64,000 nt of DNA from Mesorhizobium huakuii (GTDB taxonomy: Bacteria > Pseudomonadota > Alphaproteobacteria > Rhizobiales > Rhizobiaceae), in assembly GCF_030160235.1 (NCBI RefSeq), contig NZ_BSNY01000047.1, positions 124,001 through 188,000 of the forward strand. Reading direction: 5' to 3'. Numbering within the stretch: position 1 is the first letter of the stretch; every line of letters begins with the position of its first letter. The notes beneath the pieces are model-generated. The model did not search any database. It saw nothing but the letters and a program-made list of their open reading frames with translations, and had not been told where the DNA came from. The position numbers and the translations under genes were made by a program. Below are positions 1-8,055 of this stretch, one piece after another.

Positions 1-1227
1 CGCATTCCGGCCTCGGTGCCCGACGTCAATTCGGTGATGACCGATCGCTATCTCGCCGCCGGGCTGGTTCCGATCGTCACCTCGACATCGCCGGAACACG
101 GGCTGCGGCTGATGACCGAATCCAAGGCCTTCGGCATCACCCGCAATCCCTGGAACACCGGCCACACCAGCGGCGGTTCGTCGGGGGGCGCGGCGGCCCT
201 GGTCGCTGCCGGCGTGGTGCCGGTGGCGCACGCCTCCGATGGCGGGGGCTCGATCCGAGTGCCTTCCGCCTGTACGGGCCTGGTCGGCCTCAAGACCTCG
301 CGCGGCCGCATCCCGCTGACGCCGCTGGTCAGCGAGAGCTGGTACGGCATGGTGGTCGACCATGCCGTCACCCGCTCGGTGCGCGATAGCGCGCTGCTGC
401 TCGACCTCACCCACGGTCCCGACTCCCTGTCGCCCTATGCGGCACTGCCTCCGAAGGGCACGTTCGCCGCCGCTGCCGCGCGCGATCCCGGCAAACTCAG
501 CCTCGCCGTCTACCGCAAGTCGCCGCTTGGCTTGCCGATCTCGGCCGAGACGATGAAAGCGCTCGACACGGCCGTGGCGCTTGCGCGCGAGGGCGGCCAC
601 ACCGTCGTTGAGATCGACCTGGCCTTCATCGGCCGTGATTTCCTGGCCGATTTCTGCAGGACGGTTGCTTCCGCCGTCGCCGGCACGCTGCGGGCCGAAG
701 CGTTGCGCGTCGGCCGTTCCGTCACCGGCGAAGTCGAGCGCGCCACGCGCGTGCTCGGCCGGTTGGGCGAAATGGTCTCGGCCGGCGAGATCTATGCCGG
801 CCTGCAGCGGCTGCATGCCGCCTCGCGCCGGATGATCGAGGAAACCGCGCAGTATGACGCCGTGCTGATGCCTGTTATCGCGCACCCGCCGCTCGCCTGT
901 GGCGCCATGAATCCGAAAGGCGCCGACGAGCTGATCGAAAACCTGCTCGACAAGCTCCACCTGACGCCTTTGCTGAAGCTGAAACCCTTGTTCGGCCAAC
1001 TGATGGACAAGAGCCTTTTGTTCACGCACTGGCCGGCAATCCACAATGTCAGCGGCCAGCCATCGATCGCGCTGCCCGTCCATGTCACCGAGGCCGGCCT
1101 GCCGCTCGGCATCCAGGCCGCCGGGCGCCCGGGCGACGAGGAGACGCTTTTGTCCTTCGCCGCGCAGATGGAGAAGCTTTCGGGTTGGCTCGGCCGCAGG
1201 GCGCCGCTGATGGTACCCCAAGGTTGA
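1..1227 (+). CDS. Amidase (amidase-signature family), 5' end outside window
   Basis: Hydrolyses a carboxamide; the substrate cannot be read from sequence. The reading frame is open from base 1 and the first visible in-frame initiator (GTG at 16) falls inside the conserved domain, so the true start lies left of the window. The glycine/serine-rich amidase signature is clear: GGSSGGAA near bases 172-195, followed by the DGGGSIRVPS stretch that carries the nucleophilic serine of the Ser-cisSer-Lys triad. The catalytic lysine should be in the missing N-terminal part. The C-terminal third (NVSGQPSIALPV, GLPLGIQ) is typical of the family. About 409 codons are visible of a usual 450-500. It cannot be separated from GatA-like or aryl-amidase subtypes. 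Confidence 0.9.
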   Translation, partial: RIPASVPDVNSVMTDRYLAAGLVPIVTSTSPEHGLRLMTESKAFGITRNPWNTGHTSGGSSGGAAALVAAGVVPVAHASDGGGSIRVPSACTGLVGLKTSRGRIPLTPLVSESWYGMVVDHAVTRSVRDSALLLDLTHGPDSLSPYAALPPKGTFAAAAARDPGKLSLAVYRKSPLGLPISAETMKALDTAVALAREGGHTVVEIDLAFIGRDFLADFCRTVASAVAGTLRAEALRVGRSVTGEVERATRVLGRLGEMVSAGEIYAGLQRLHAASRRMIEETAQYDAVLMPVIAHPPLACGAMNPKGADELIENLLDKLHLTPLLKLKPLFGQLMDKSLLFTHWPAIHNVSGQPSIALPVHVTEAGLPLGIQAAGRPGDEETLLSFAAQMEKLSGWLGRRAPLMVPQG

Positions 1228-1265
1228 GCCTTGAAAGTTAGGTGTCCTGCCTCATTTCATGGCGA

Positions 1266-1461
1266 ATGAGCGAACACCCCGGCCTGCCAGACCACGTTCG
1301 AGACGCGATCCTCGCGCTGATCAGCCAGTATCAGGAGCGCGGGTCTATCACGGTCGCCCAACTCGATGCAGCGCTTCCGAGCACCTATTCCTGGCACTCA
1401 CGACATCGAGGATGCTCTCGAGTTGATTGCCGAAGGCGGCCTTCGGATCGAATGGGAATAA
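1266..1461 (+). pseudogene. Orphan sigma-70 region 1.1-like small protein, frameshifted
   Basis: The first frame from ATG 1266 reads MSEHPGLPDHVRDAILALIS and continues ERGSITVAQLDAALP. The frame then becomes nonsense, but the +1 frame picks up at about 1381 with APIPGTHDIEDALELIAEGG and ends IEWE-stop at 1459-1461. Joined, this gives a protein of about 65 residues with the pattern of sigma-70 region 1.1 (helix, G-x-[IL]-T, L-x-x-LP, then D-I-E-D-x-L-x-x-[IL]). One extra base near 1376-1383 explains the break. Orphan region 1.1 proteins of this size are, from memory, annotated in rhizobia. It may be a true pseudogene or a sequencing error; programmed frameshifting is less likely because no slippery motif is seen. 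Confidence 0.55.
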
Positions 1462-1520
1462 TTCGCCTGCATCGGACGACAACACCCGCCGAACCATTTG
1501 CCCCCCGCGCCAATTCCCGC

Positions 1521-1538
1521 TAAGACGCCGCCGTCTTA
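1521..1538. promoter_or_regulatory. Perfect 7-bp hairpin in the argB leader
   Basis: Arms TAAGACG (1521-1527) and CGTCTTA (1532-1538) enclose a CCGC loop. The hairpin ends 22 bases before the argB ATG. It could be a leader hairpin, a dyad operator, or the terminator of whatever precedes argB; there is no following T-run. Confidence 0.35.
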
Positions 1539-1560
1539 CCCATATCCAGGGAACCGCCCG

Positions 1561-2454
1561 ATGACGGATATCGCCGCCACCGCCGAAATGCAGGCCGCCC
1601 TGCTGTCGCGCGCTCTGCCCTACATGCAGCGCTACGAACACAAGACCGTCGTGGTGAAATATGGCGGCCACGCCATGGGCGACATCGAGCTCGGCAAGGC
1701 TTTTGCCCGCGACATCGCGCTGTTGAAACAGTCCGGCGTCAACCCGATCGTCGTTCATGGCGGCGGGCCGCAGATCGGCGCCATGCTGACCAAGATGGGC
1801 ATCGAGTCCAAATTCGAGGGTGGGCTGCGCGTCACCGACCAGAAGACGGTCGAGATCGTCGAGATGGTGCTGGCCGGCTCGATCAACAAGGAGATCGTCG
1901 CGCTGATCAACGCCGAAGGCGAATGGGCGATCGGCCTATGTGGCAAGGACGGCAACATGGTGTTCGCCGAAAAGGCGCGCAAGACCATGATCGACCCGGA
2001 TTCCAACATCGAGCGGGTGCTCGATCTCGGCTTCGTCGGCGAGCCGGTCGAGGTCGACCGCACGCTGCTCGACCTTCTCGCCCGTTCCGAAATGATCCCG
2101 GTGCTGGCGCCGGTGGCGCCCGGCCGCGACGGCCACACCTACAACATCAACGCAGACACTTTCGCCGGCGCCATTGCCGGCGCCTGCAAGGCCTCGCGGC
2201 TTTTGTTCCTCACCGACGTGCCGGGCGTGCTCGACAAGAACAAGAAGCTGATCGACGAATTGACCGTCGCCGAGGCCAGGGCGCTGATCAAGGACGGCAC
2301 GGTCTCGGGCGGCATGATCCCCAAGGTCGAGACCTGCATCGAGGCGATCGAGCGCGGCGTCGAAGGCGTCGTTATCCTCAACGGCAAGACGCCGCATTCG
2401 GTGCTGCTCGAACTCTTCACCGAACACGGCGCCGGCACGCTGATCGTGCCCTGA
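1561..2454 (+). CDS. argB: Acetylglutamate kinase
   Basis: Phosphorylates N-acetyl-L-glutamate with ATP, the second step of arginine synthesis, in the cytoplasm. The 297-residue protein shows the amino-acid-kinase fold: [10 protein letters not shown] near residue 24 (phosphate binding), [10 protein letters not shown] near residue 62 (glycine-rich loop), [13 protein letters not shown] near residue 195, LTDVPGVLD and a C-terminal GGMIPKVE substrate loop. I take the ATG at 1561 ([11 protein letters not shown]), which matches the family N-terminus; the frame is open further upstream but that extension is proline-rich and unlike ArgB. No other arg gene is adjacent. Feedback control by arginine is usual in the family but cannot be read here. 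Confidence 0.96.
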   Translation: MTDIAATAEMQAALLSRALPYMQRYEHKTVVVKYGGHAMGDIELGKAFARDIALLKQSGVNPIVVHGGGPQIGAMLTKMGIESKFEGGLRVTDQKTVEIVEMVLAGSINKEIVALINAEGEWAIGLCGKDGNMVFAEKARKTMIDPDSNIERVLDLGFVGEPVEVDRTLLDLLARSEMIPVLAPVAPGRDGHTYNINADTFAGAIAGACKASRLLFLTDVPGVLDKNKKLIDELTVAEARALIKDGTVSGGMIPKVETCIEAIERGVEGVVILNGKTPHSVLLELFTEHGAGTLIVP

Positions 2455-2482
2455 GCCACTCCTGGTCGCTTGCCTCAGCCGA

Positions 2483-2881
2483 TCAGGTCGGCTGCGGAAG
2501 GCGCGCGACGACCTTTATCTCGAAGTCGAAGCCCGCCAGCCAGGTCACGCCCACCGCGGTCCAGTTCGTGTAGGGCGGTTCCCCGAACACCTTCATCCGG
2601 ACGGCGTCAATCGCCTGCCACTGCGCGGCGGGATCGGTGTGGAACGTGGTGACGTCGACAATGTCGTCGAATGTGCAGCCGGCGGCCTTCAGCACGGCCG
2701 CGAGATTGTCGAAGGCAAGCTGGACCTGTTTTTCGAAGACAGGCTCGGGTGACCCGTCCTCGCGGCTGCCGACCTGGCCGGAGACGAACAGAAGATCTCC
2801 CGAGCGGATCGCCGCCGAATAGCGGTTGATGTCATAGAGAGCCTGCCGGCCGGCGGGGAAGATTGCATCGCGTTTGGTCAT
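2483..2881 (-). CDS. Rid family protein (RidA/YjgF-like), non-canonical
   Basis: A 132-residue protein of the RidA/YjgF/UK114 family, members of which hydrolyse reactive enamines and imines. SGQVG (35-39), the FDNLAAVLKAAGC helix and the IVDVTTF strand are typical. The start is ATG 2881, preceded by GGAG 6 bases away. The canonical RidA active site has an arginine at about residue 105 in a P-x-R-[ST]-x-V motif; here the same place reads EPPYTNWTAV, so the arginine is missing and deaminase activity like that of true RidA is doubtful. It sits alone on the minus strand behind three palindromes that probably control it. Confidence 0.85.
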   Translation of the reverse strand: MTKRDAIFPAGRQALYDINRYSAAIRSGDLLFVSGQVGSREDGSPEPVFEKQVQLAFDNLAAVLKAAGCTFDDIVDVTTFHTDPAAQWQAIDAVRMKVFGEPPYTNWTAVGVTWLAGFDFEIKVVARLPQPT

Positions 2882-2957
2882 ATTCACTCCATCCAACCGA
2901 AGGCAGGCCCGATCTCCCGATGATCGCGACCTGCGCTCCACTGTTCGGGGCAATTCA

Positions 2958-3023
2958 CATACGCCCCGTAGGCCCGATGTGGGTGCATACGCTGCGTATG
3001 TCAATATGCATACGCGGCGTATT
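2958..3023. promoter_or_regulatory. Cluster of three palindromic operators upstream of the Rid gene
   Basis: Two nearly identical dyads, CATACGCTGCGTATG (2986-3000) and CATACGCGGCGTATT (3009-3023), have centres 23 bp apart. A weaker relative, TACGCCCCGTA (2960-2970), has its centre 28 bp further on. Read on the minus strand, a consensus -35 hexamer TTGACA (3004-2999) lies between the two strong dyads, which is the geometry of a repressed promoter driving the Rid gene. No convincing -10 was seen. The cognate regulator, probably TetR- or MarR-like, is not recognisable next to it. Confidence 0.6.
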
Positions 3024-3045
3024 TTTGTGAGAGAGCCGCGAGCGG

Positions 3046-4593
3046 TCAGGCGCCCGGCGAGATCGCGGCGGCGGCTTCGGCCGGCCTGCGCGGCGGGCGT
3101 GCGACGGTCATCGATTCCTCTTCGGCATCCTGCGGCGCGCCCCAGAATTCGGCAAGCGTCGGGCCGTCCTTCACCCTGCCGTCGCGAGCCAGGAAGCCCC
3201 AGACCTCGCGGAACCAGACGCGGCGGCCCATCTTGGTGTACCAGCGCATCGAGTGCCGCTGCTCGGGGTCGGGGTGCAACAGGATGCGCGCCAGCGCCTT
3301 CGGCCGCGACTGCACGGCGAGCTCGATCAGCTTGACGCTGAAGAACAGCATCCACGGCTTCATCCGCGTCATCTGCAGCACCTGGTGCTTGTAGTCCCAC
3401 AGCCGGGCATCCTTCTGGATGACCTTGCGGTCGCGCGCGATGCGGAAGAACGGCGTCCAGCGATGCGGCGTCACGTAGAGCGCCTGGATCTGGTCGGGGT
3501 CATAGGCGATGAGCTGGCGAAAGCCGCGCCACAGGTCGCGAAACCCTTCATCCTCGAAGCCTGCCACCCAGGTCGCCATCGACAATATGCCATGCTTTCG
3601 CAGCAGCCTTATCGCCTCGCGGTCGGATGAGGTGCTGCCGCCCTTGCGGATCAATTGCAGCGTCTGCTCATCGGTGTTTTCCATACCGAGCAGCCAGCGG
3701 ATGACACCGGCCTTGCGGTAGAGATGCAGGATGTCGGCGTCGCGCACGATGTCGTCGGCACGCGTCGAGCCGACGATCAGCACCGGCACGTTCTCGGCGA
3801 TCAGCGCGTCGAGAAAGGCGCGCCAGGCCTTCTTCGAAACGGTCGGGTTCTCGTCGGCGAGGTTGATCAGCTCGACGCCATGTTCGCGATGCAGCCAGGC
3901 GATCTCCTGCGCGAACCTTCTGGGGTCGCGATGCCGCCAGCGCGTCCAGAAGCCGCGCTGGCCGCAATAGTTGCACAGATGCGGACAGCCTCGCGAAAAC
4001 TGCATCACCACCGCGCGCTTGCCGCCCCAATAGCTGTAACGGCTGAGGTCGATCAGCTCCCAGCCGACGCGGTAGGCGTCGAGATCGGCAATGGTCATGG
4101 CCGGCTGCGTGGCGAAGGGTCGTCGCAGATCGTCGCGGAAGGCGATGCCCGCGACGCTCGCCGCCGGCTGGTGCATTTCCAGCGCCTCGACCAGCGCCAC
4201 CACCGTAGCCTCGCCCTCGCCGCGCACGATGAAGTCGAAGACGTCGGTCGCCTCCAGTATGTCGCGCCAGTGATAGGTGGGGAAGACGCCGCCATAGATG
4301 ACGATCGTCGCCGGCTCGCGCTGCTTGATCATTTCTGCGATCAGCAAGGCGGTCGGGTGCGCCGAGGTCGATCCGGAATGGCCGATCAGGACGAAGTCCG
4401 GAAAGCCGTCCAGGGCGTCGCGCACCACCTTTTCAAGCGGCATCGGCCCGAATTCGGCATCGACGAGCCGCAAATCGTGGCCGGCATCGATCAGCGGGCC
4501 ACCGATCGCCAGCAGGCCAAGCGGCGGCAGATGGTCGTCCGGCACGCGGCTGCCGATGGCGGTGTGCGGCGGATTGATCAGGACGATCTTCAT
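3046..4593 (-). CDS. B12-binding radical SAM protein, BchE-like
   Basis: 515 residues: an N-terminal cobalamin-binding Rossmann-like domain (about 1-140, with VIYGGVFPTYHW and FIVRGEGE), then a radical SAM domain with the cluster motif CPHLCNYC (Cys 203, 207, 210), then a C-terminal extension. Motif order and spacing (DENPTVSKKAWRAF, LHLYRKAGVIRWLLG, YVTPHRWTPFF) closely follow BchE, the anaerobic Mg-protoporphyrin IX monomethyl ester cyclase. No other bacteriochlorophyll gene is present, so the substrate is probably not that porphyrin in this organism. Start ATG 4593 has GAGG upstream. The gene ends beside the operator cluster of the Rid gene and has no obvious partner. Confidence 0.8.
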   Translation of the reverse strand: MKIVLINPPHTAIGSRVPDDHLPPLGLLAIGGPLIDAGHDLRLVDAEFGPMPLEKVVRDALDGFPDFVLIGHSGSTSAHPTALLIAEMIKQREPATIVIYGGVFPTYHWRDILEATDVFDFIVRGEGEATVVALVEALEMHQPAASVAGIAFRDDLRRPFATQPAMTIADLDAYRVGWELIDLSRYSYWGGKRAVVMQFSRGCPHLCNYCGQRGFWTRWRHRDPRRFAQEIAWLHREHGVELINLADENPTVSKKAWRAFLDALIAENVPVLIVGSTRADDIVRDADILHLYRKAGVIRWLLGMENTDEQTLQLIRKGGSTSSDREAIRLLRKHGILSMATWVAGFEDEGFRDLWRGFRQLIAYDPDQIQALYVTPHRWTPFFRIARDRKVIQKDARLWDYKHQVLQMTRMKPWMLFFSVKLIELAVQSRPKALARILLHPDPEQRHSMRWYTKMGRRVWFREVWGFLARDGRVKDGPTLAEFWGAPQDAEEESMTVARPPRRPAEAAAAISPGA

Positions 4594-4705
4594 GGCGGAC
4601 CTCTTCGGAAGTTGGTCCGCATATGCTGGCCGGCGATCTAGCCGCCCGATTGGCCCGTTTCAGCAGTTTGCGTGCAGCTTTTCCGCAGGAGCGCTGGAGA
4701 TGGCG

Positions 4706-5182
4706 CTACTTCCTGAGATGCGCGAGCGGCACGTGGCCGGGTCCCTTGATGTTCTGCAGCACCAGCTGCGTGTGGACGTCACGCACGCCGTCGAGCCGCA
4801 TCAGCCGGTGCATGACGAAGGCGTTGAGCTCGTCGACCGACGGCACCATCACATGCAGCAGGAAGTCATGGTCGCCGGTCATCGTCCAGCACGACGACAC
4901 CTCGTCCATGCGCTGCACCGCGGCAATGAACTTTTCCGGCGAGCCGTCGCTGTGGCTGACCAGGCGCACCTGGATGAACACCTCGACCATCAGGCCGACC
5001 GCGCGGCGGCTGATCACCGCGGCAAAGCCCTTGATGATGCCGGCATCCTGCAGCGCCTCGAAGCGCCGCGCGCATGGCGTCGTCGACAGGCCGATCTCTT
5101 GCGCCAGTTCGGAGACGGGCTTGCGCCCGTCGCGTTGCAGCACATCGAGCATCTTGATCTCGAAGTCGTCAAATTGAGGCAT
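4706..5182 (-). CDS. Lrp/AsnC family transcriptional regulator
   Basis: A 158-residue feast/famine regulator: N-terminal helix-turn-helix (about 5-55, with DGRKPVSELAQEIGLSTTPC) and a C-terminal RAM/AsnC ligand domain (VFIQVRL, TGDHDFLLHVMV). A GTG two codons upstream (5188) abuts the ribosome site, whereas ATG 5182 (MPQFDDFE) sits 6 bases after GGAGGA, so I choose 5182. It is divergent from phenylalanine hydroxylase across 139 bp. This is the arrangement known for Lrp-type regulators of aromatic amino-acid catabolism, so phhA is the likely target and an aromatic amino acid the likely ligand. Confidence 0.92.
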   Translation of the reverse strand: MPQFDDFEIKMLDVLQRDGRKPVSELAQEIGLSTTPCARRFEALQDAGIIKGFAAVISRRAVGLMVEVFIQVRLVSHSDGSPEKFIAAVQRMDEVSSCWTMTGDHDFLLHVMVPSVDELNAFVMHRLMRLDGVRDVHTQLVLQNIKGPGHVPLAHLRK

Positions 5183-5321
5183 TTTCACTCCTCCGATGCG
5201 GATTGTGAGTGAATATTATCCAGAATATCGCTGATCAGCCATCATCAAAACCAAATTGCCTCGGCAAATCCGGCTAGCCTCCGGACACGTTTGCCATTGC
5301 CGATTTGCGAGGAGAAAAACC

Positions 5322-6158
5322 ATGACGACGATGAGTGTTGCCGAATATGCCCGCGATTGCGCGGCGCAGGGGTTGCGCGGCGACTATTCGGTCTGCCGTG
5401 CCGATTTCACCGTGGCGCAGGGCTATGACTACAGCGACGAGGAACAAGCGGTGTGGCGCACTCTGTGCGACCGCCAGACCAAGCTGACGCGCAAGCTCGC
5501 CCACCATTCCTATCTCGACGGTGTCGAAAAGCTCGGCCTGCTCGACCGCATCCCCGATTTCGAGGACGTCAGCACCAAGCTGCGCAAGCTGACCGGCTGG
5601 GAGATCGTTGCCGTCCCCGGCCTCATTCCCGCCGCCCCCTTTTTCGACCATCTCGCCAATCGCCGTTTCCCGGTCACCAACTGGCTGCGCACTAGGCAGG
5701 AGCTCGACTACATCGTCGAACCGGACATGTTCCATGATTTCTTCGGCCACGTGCCGGTGCTGTCCCAGCCGGTGTTCGCCGACTTCATGCAGATGTATGG
5801 CAGGAAGGCCGGCGACATCATCGCGCTCGGTGGCGACGAAATGATCACCCGGCTCTACTGGTATACGGCCGAATATGGCCTGATGCAGGAGGCCGGCCAG
5901 CCGCTGAAGGCTTTTGGCGCCGGCCTGATGTCGTCCTTCACCGAATTGCAGTTCGCCGTCGAGGGCAAGGACGCCCACCATGTGCCCTTCGACCTCGAAA
6001 CGGTGATGCGCACCGGCTACGAGATCGACAAGTTCCAGCGCGCCTATTTCGTGCTGCCGTCCTTCGACGCCTTGCGGGACGCCTTCCAGACCGCCGATTT
6101 CGAGGCGATCGTCGCGCGCCGCAAGGGCCAGCCGGCACTCGATCCGGCGACGGTCTGA
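5322..6158 (+). CDS. phhA: Phenylalanine 4-monooxygenase
   Basis: Pterin-dependent non-haem iron enzyme converting phenylalanine to tyrosine. The 278-residue single-domain bacterial form shows the iron ligands His138 and His143 in FHDFFGHVPVL and Glu184 in YTAEYGL, at the spacing known for bacterial PheH. An open frame extends upstream to 5256, but ATG 5322 has GAGGAG 7 bases before it and gives the normal N-terminus, so the extension is rejected. It is transcribed divergently from the Lrp-type regulator. No pterin carbinolamine dehydratase or homogentisate pathway gene is next to it. Confidence 0.96.
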   Translation: MTTMSVAEYARDCAAQGLRGDYSVCRADFTVAQGYDYSDEEQAVWRTLCDRQTKLTRKLAHHSYLDGVEKLGLLDRIPDFEDVSTKLRKLTGWEIVAVPGLIPAAPFFDHLANRRFPVTNWLRTRQELDYIVEPDMFHDFFGHVPVLSQPVFADFMQMYGRKAGDIIALGGDEMITRLYWYTAEYGLMQEAGQPLKAFGAGLMSSFTELQFAVEGKDAHHVPFDLETVMRTGYEIDKFQRAYFVLPSFDALRDAFQTADFEAIVARRKGQPALDPATV

Positions 6159-6207
6159 ACAATTCCGGGAGGATTGTTTCCGCCCGGGAATGACATGCAT
6201 GAAACAC

Positions 6208-6248
6208 AAGGCGCGTCGCACCAATCCGTGTTCGACGCGACGCGCTTT
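6208..6248. terminator. Bidirectional terminator-like hairpin between phhA and VOC gene
   Basis: Arms GCGCGTCG (6211-6218) and CGACGCGC (6238-6245), extended by AAG/TTT flanks (one G-T wobble), give an 11-bp stem. It lies between convergent genes and ends in TTT. A second, imperfect dyad (ATTCCGGG ... CCCGGGAAT) precedes it at about 6162-6190. Confidence 0.5.
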
Positions 6249-6269
6249 GGAAGCTATGATCCCGCTGGG

Positions 6270-6674
6270 CTATTGCATGGCGGCGGGGTTCATCCACAGG
6301 AACTCCCAGACGTTGCCGTCGGGGTCTTCGATGTGGCGGTTGAACATGAAGCCGAGGTCCTGCGCGGGGTTGGGATCGGCGCGGCCGCCGGCCGCCACGC
6401 CCTTCTCGATTGTGGCATTGACCTCGTCCTTGCTGCCGGCGGTGAGTGCGATCAGCATCTGGCTGTCGCGCCTGGCGTCGCCGATCTGGCGCGTTGTGAA
6501 CTGGCCGTAATGCTGGTGCGTCAGCAACATCACCCCAATCGCGTCGGAGAACATGATCGAGCTGGCCTGGTCGTTCGAGAACTGCGGATTGAGCGTGCCC
6601 CCGATCGCGAGATAGAAATTGGTCGCTGCCTGCAGATCGCGCACCGGCAGATTTATGAAGATCATCTTGGTCAT
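6270..6674 (-). CDS. VOC (glyoxalase/bleomycin resistance-type) protein
   Basis: 134 residues with the vicinal-oxygen-chelate fold: an N-terminal beta strand (MIFINLPVRDLQAATNFY), central ATHQ-like strand region and the C-terminal IEDPDGNVWEFLWM signature. Members bind a metal and act on, or sequester, small electrophiles; the substrate cannot be told. It is divergent from a TetR regulator with paired operator half-sites in the 102-bp gap, so the TetR protein probably represses it. Confidence 0.85.
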   Translation of the reverse strand: MTKMIFINLPVRDLQAATNFYLAIGGTLNPQFSNDQASSIMFSDAIGVMLLTHQHYGQFTTRQIGDARRDSQMLIALTAGSKDEVNATIEKGVAAGGRADPNPAQDLGFMFNRHIEDPDGNVWEFLWMNPAAMQ

Positions 6675-6700
6675 CGGTCTAAGCCTTGCCTTCGTTGACA

Positions 6701-6763
6701 GGTACTAGTCAGTCCAGTACCGTTATATGGCTATCATACGGGAACGGCACCGTCTAGTACTGG
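6701..6763. promoter_or_regulatory. TetR operator region between VOC gene and tetR
   Basis: GGTACT (6701-6706) and AGTACC (6716-6721) form a dyad with 9-bp spacing. CCAGTAC (6714-6720) is repeated in inverted form as GTACTGG (6757-6763), 13 bp before the TetR start codon. The shared AGTAC core in three places suggests the regulator controls itself and the VOC gene from here. Confidence 0.55.
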
Positions 6764-6776
6764 TTAGGAGGACGCC

Positions 6777-7409
6777 ATGAAAACCGACGGCGAGACCAGA
6801 TCGGCACGCAAGGATCGTGAAATCATCCAGGCGGCCACGGCGGCGTTCATCAGCAAGGGTTACGACGGGACCAGCATGGAGGAAATAGCCACCAAGGCGG
6901 GGGCTTCCAAGCAGACCGTCTACAAGCATTTCACCGACAAGGAGACGCTGTTCGGCGAAGTCGTCCTGTCAACCGCCACCCAGGTCAACGACATCATCGA
7001 GTCCGTGACGACGCTGCTTTCCGAGGCGAAATTCATGGAAGGCGGCCTGCAGCAGCTTGCCCGACGTCTGATAGCGGTTCTCATGGATGAAGAGGTGTTG
7101 AAGCTGCGGCGCTTGATTATCGCCAACGCGGATCGAATGCCGCAGCTAGGCCGCGCTTGGTACGAAAAAGGTTTTGAGCGCATGCTCAACTCGACGGCGT
7201 CCTGCTTTCAAAAGCTCACCAGTCGAGGACTGATACAGACCAGTGATCCCTATCTGGCGGCCAGCCATCTTTTTGGAATGCTTCTCTGGATCCCCATGAA
7301 CGAAGCCATGTTCACGGGAAGCAACCGGCGCTCCAGGGCCGAACTGGAGCGGCACGCGGATGCCTCGGTCGAGGCGTTTCTTGTCACCTATGGGGTCAAG
7401 CCGAAATAG
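6777..7409 (+). CDS. TetR/AcrR family transcriptional regulator
   Basis: 210 residues. The N-terminal helix-turn-helix is typical (AATAAFISKGYDGTSMEEIA followed by TKAGASKQTVYKHFTDKETLF, about 17-58); the C-terminal ligand domain (about 80-205) is AefR-like in pattern (ARRLIAVLMDEEVLKLRRLI). ATG 6777 follows AGGAGG at good spacing. It is divergent from the VOC gene and probably autoregulated through the AGTAC dyads. The inducer is unknown. Confidence 0.92.
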   Translation: MKTDGETRSARKDREIIQAATAAFISKGYDGTSMEEIATKAGASKQTVYKHFTDKETLFGEVVLSTATQVNDIIESVTTLLSEAKFMEGGLQQLARRLIAVLMDEEVLKLRRLIIANADRMPQLGRAWYEKGFERMLNSTASCFQKLTSRGLIQTSDPYLAASHLFGMLLWIPMNEAMFTGSNRRSRAELERHADASVEAFLVTYGVKPK

Positions 7410-7461
7410 TCTCGACCCCTGCCGACATTTTGCGGGCGACACCGCGAACACAATGGCGCCC

Positions 7462-7959
7462 CTATCGCACGGGGGTGTCAGCCCCCTCGGCCTTCAGCCG
7501 CGCAAGCTGGGCGCGCTGCAGGTCGAGCGCGGCGTTGACGAAGCGCGATATGGTCGCGAGTTCGGCGTCGCTGAAAGTGGCGATCACCTTCTCTCCCTCC
7601 TTGGCGATGGCGCCGTAATAGCGCGCCGACAACTCCCTGGTCGCTTCGGTCGCTTCGATCACCACCTTGCGCCTGTCCTCGAGGCTGCGCGTGCGCGTCA
7701 GCAGGCCGCGAGCCTCCAGCCGGTCGATCAGCGCCGTCACCGCGGCGGGCGTCAGCCCGGTCGCGGTCGCGATCGCGCCGGCCGATTGCGGGCCGCCATA
7801 AAGCAGCCCGATGCAATGGCGCTCGGCCATGTTCAGCCCGAGCCTCGTTCCCACCGCTTCGTCATAGGCCTGTGTAGCGTCCTGCCATTGCATGACGGCA
7901 AGGCCGATCGCGGTCGTCATTTCGTCGTGATGCCCGCTTGACGAATTTATTTCGATCAT
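7462..7959 (-). CDS. MarR family transcriptional regulator
   Basis: 165 residues with a winged helix-turn-helix: NMAERHCIGLLYGGPQSAGA, then TGLTPAAVTALIDRLEARGLL and the wing RTRSLEDRRKVVIEAT. It is divergent from the 55-aa membrane peptide and FAD monooxygenase, which it probably represses with an aromatic or phenolic inducer; this is inference from arrangement. No strong ribosome site is seen before ATG 7959; a start at residue 14 (MTTAIG) is possible. Confidence 0.9.
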   Translation of the reverse strand: MIEINSSSGHHDEMTTAIGLAVMQWQDATQAYDEAVGTRLGLNMAERHCIGLLYGGPQSAGAIATATGLTPAAVTALIDRLEARGLLTRTRSLEDRRKVVIEATEATRELSARYYGAIAKEGEKVIATFSDAELATISRFVNAALDLQRAQLARLKAEGADTPVR

Positions 7960-7987
7960 CTAATTATCAATCCGCCTAACATTTAGA
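7959..7987. promoter_or_regulatory. AT-rich dyad, candidate MarR operator
   Basis: TCTAAT (7959-7964) and ATTTAGA (7981-7987) are inverted and flank an AT-rich stretch directly at the marR start codon, in the gap shared with the divergent monooxygenase operon. Position and base composition fit a MarR site; binding is inferred only. Confidence 0.35.
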
Positions 7988-8055
7988 CCATCGCAGCAAT
8001 ATGCGACCGTAGCGCCGACAAGGCAAGGGGCCGGCCGCCGACAAGGAGTGAAAAA

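Noticed and set aside
3046-4593. Photosynthesis (bacteriochlorophyll) gene cluster
   Set aside because: Only a BchE-like gene is present; no other bch, crt, puf or puh gene is found in the window.
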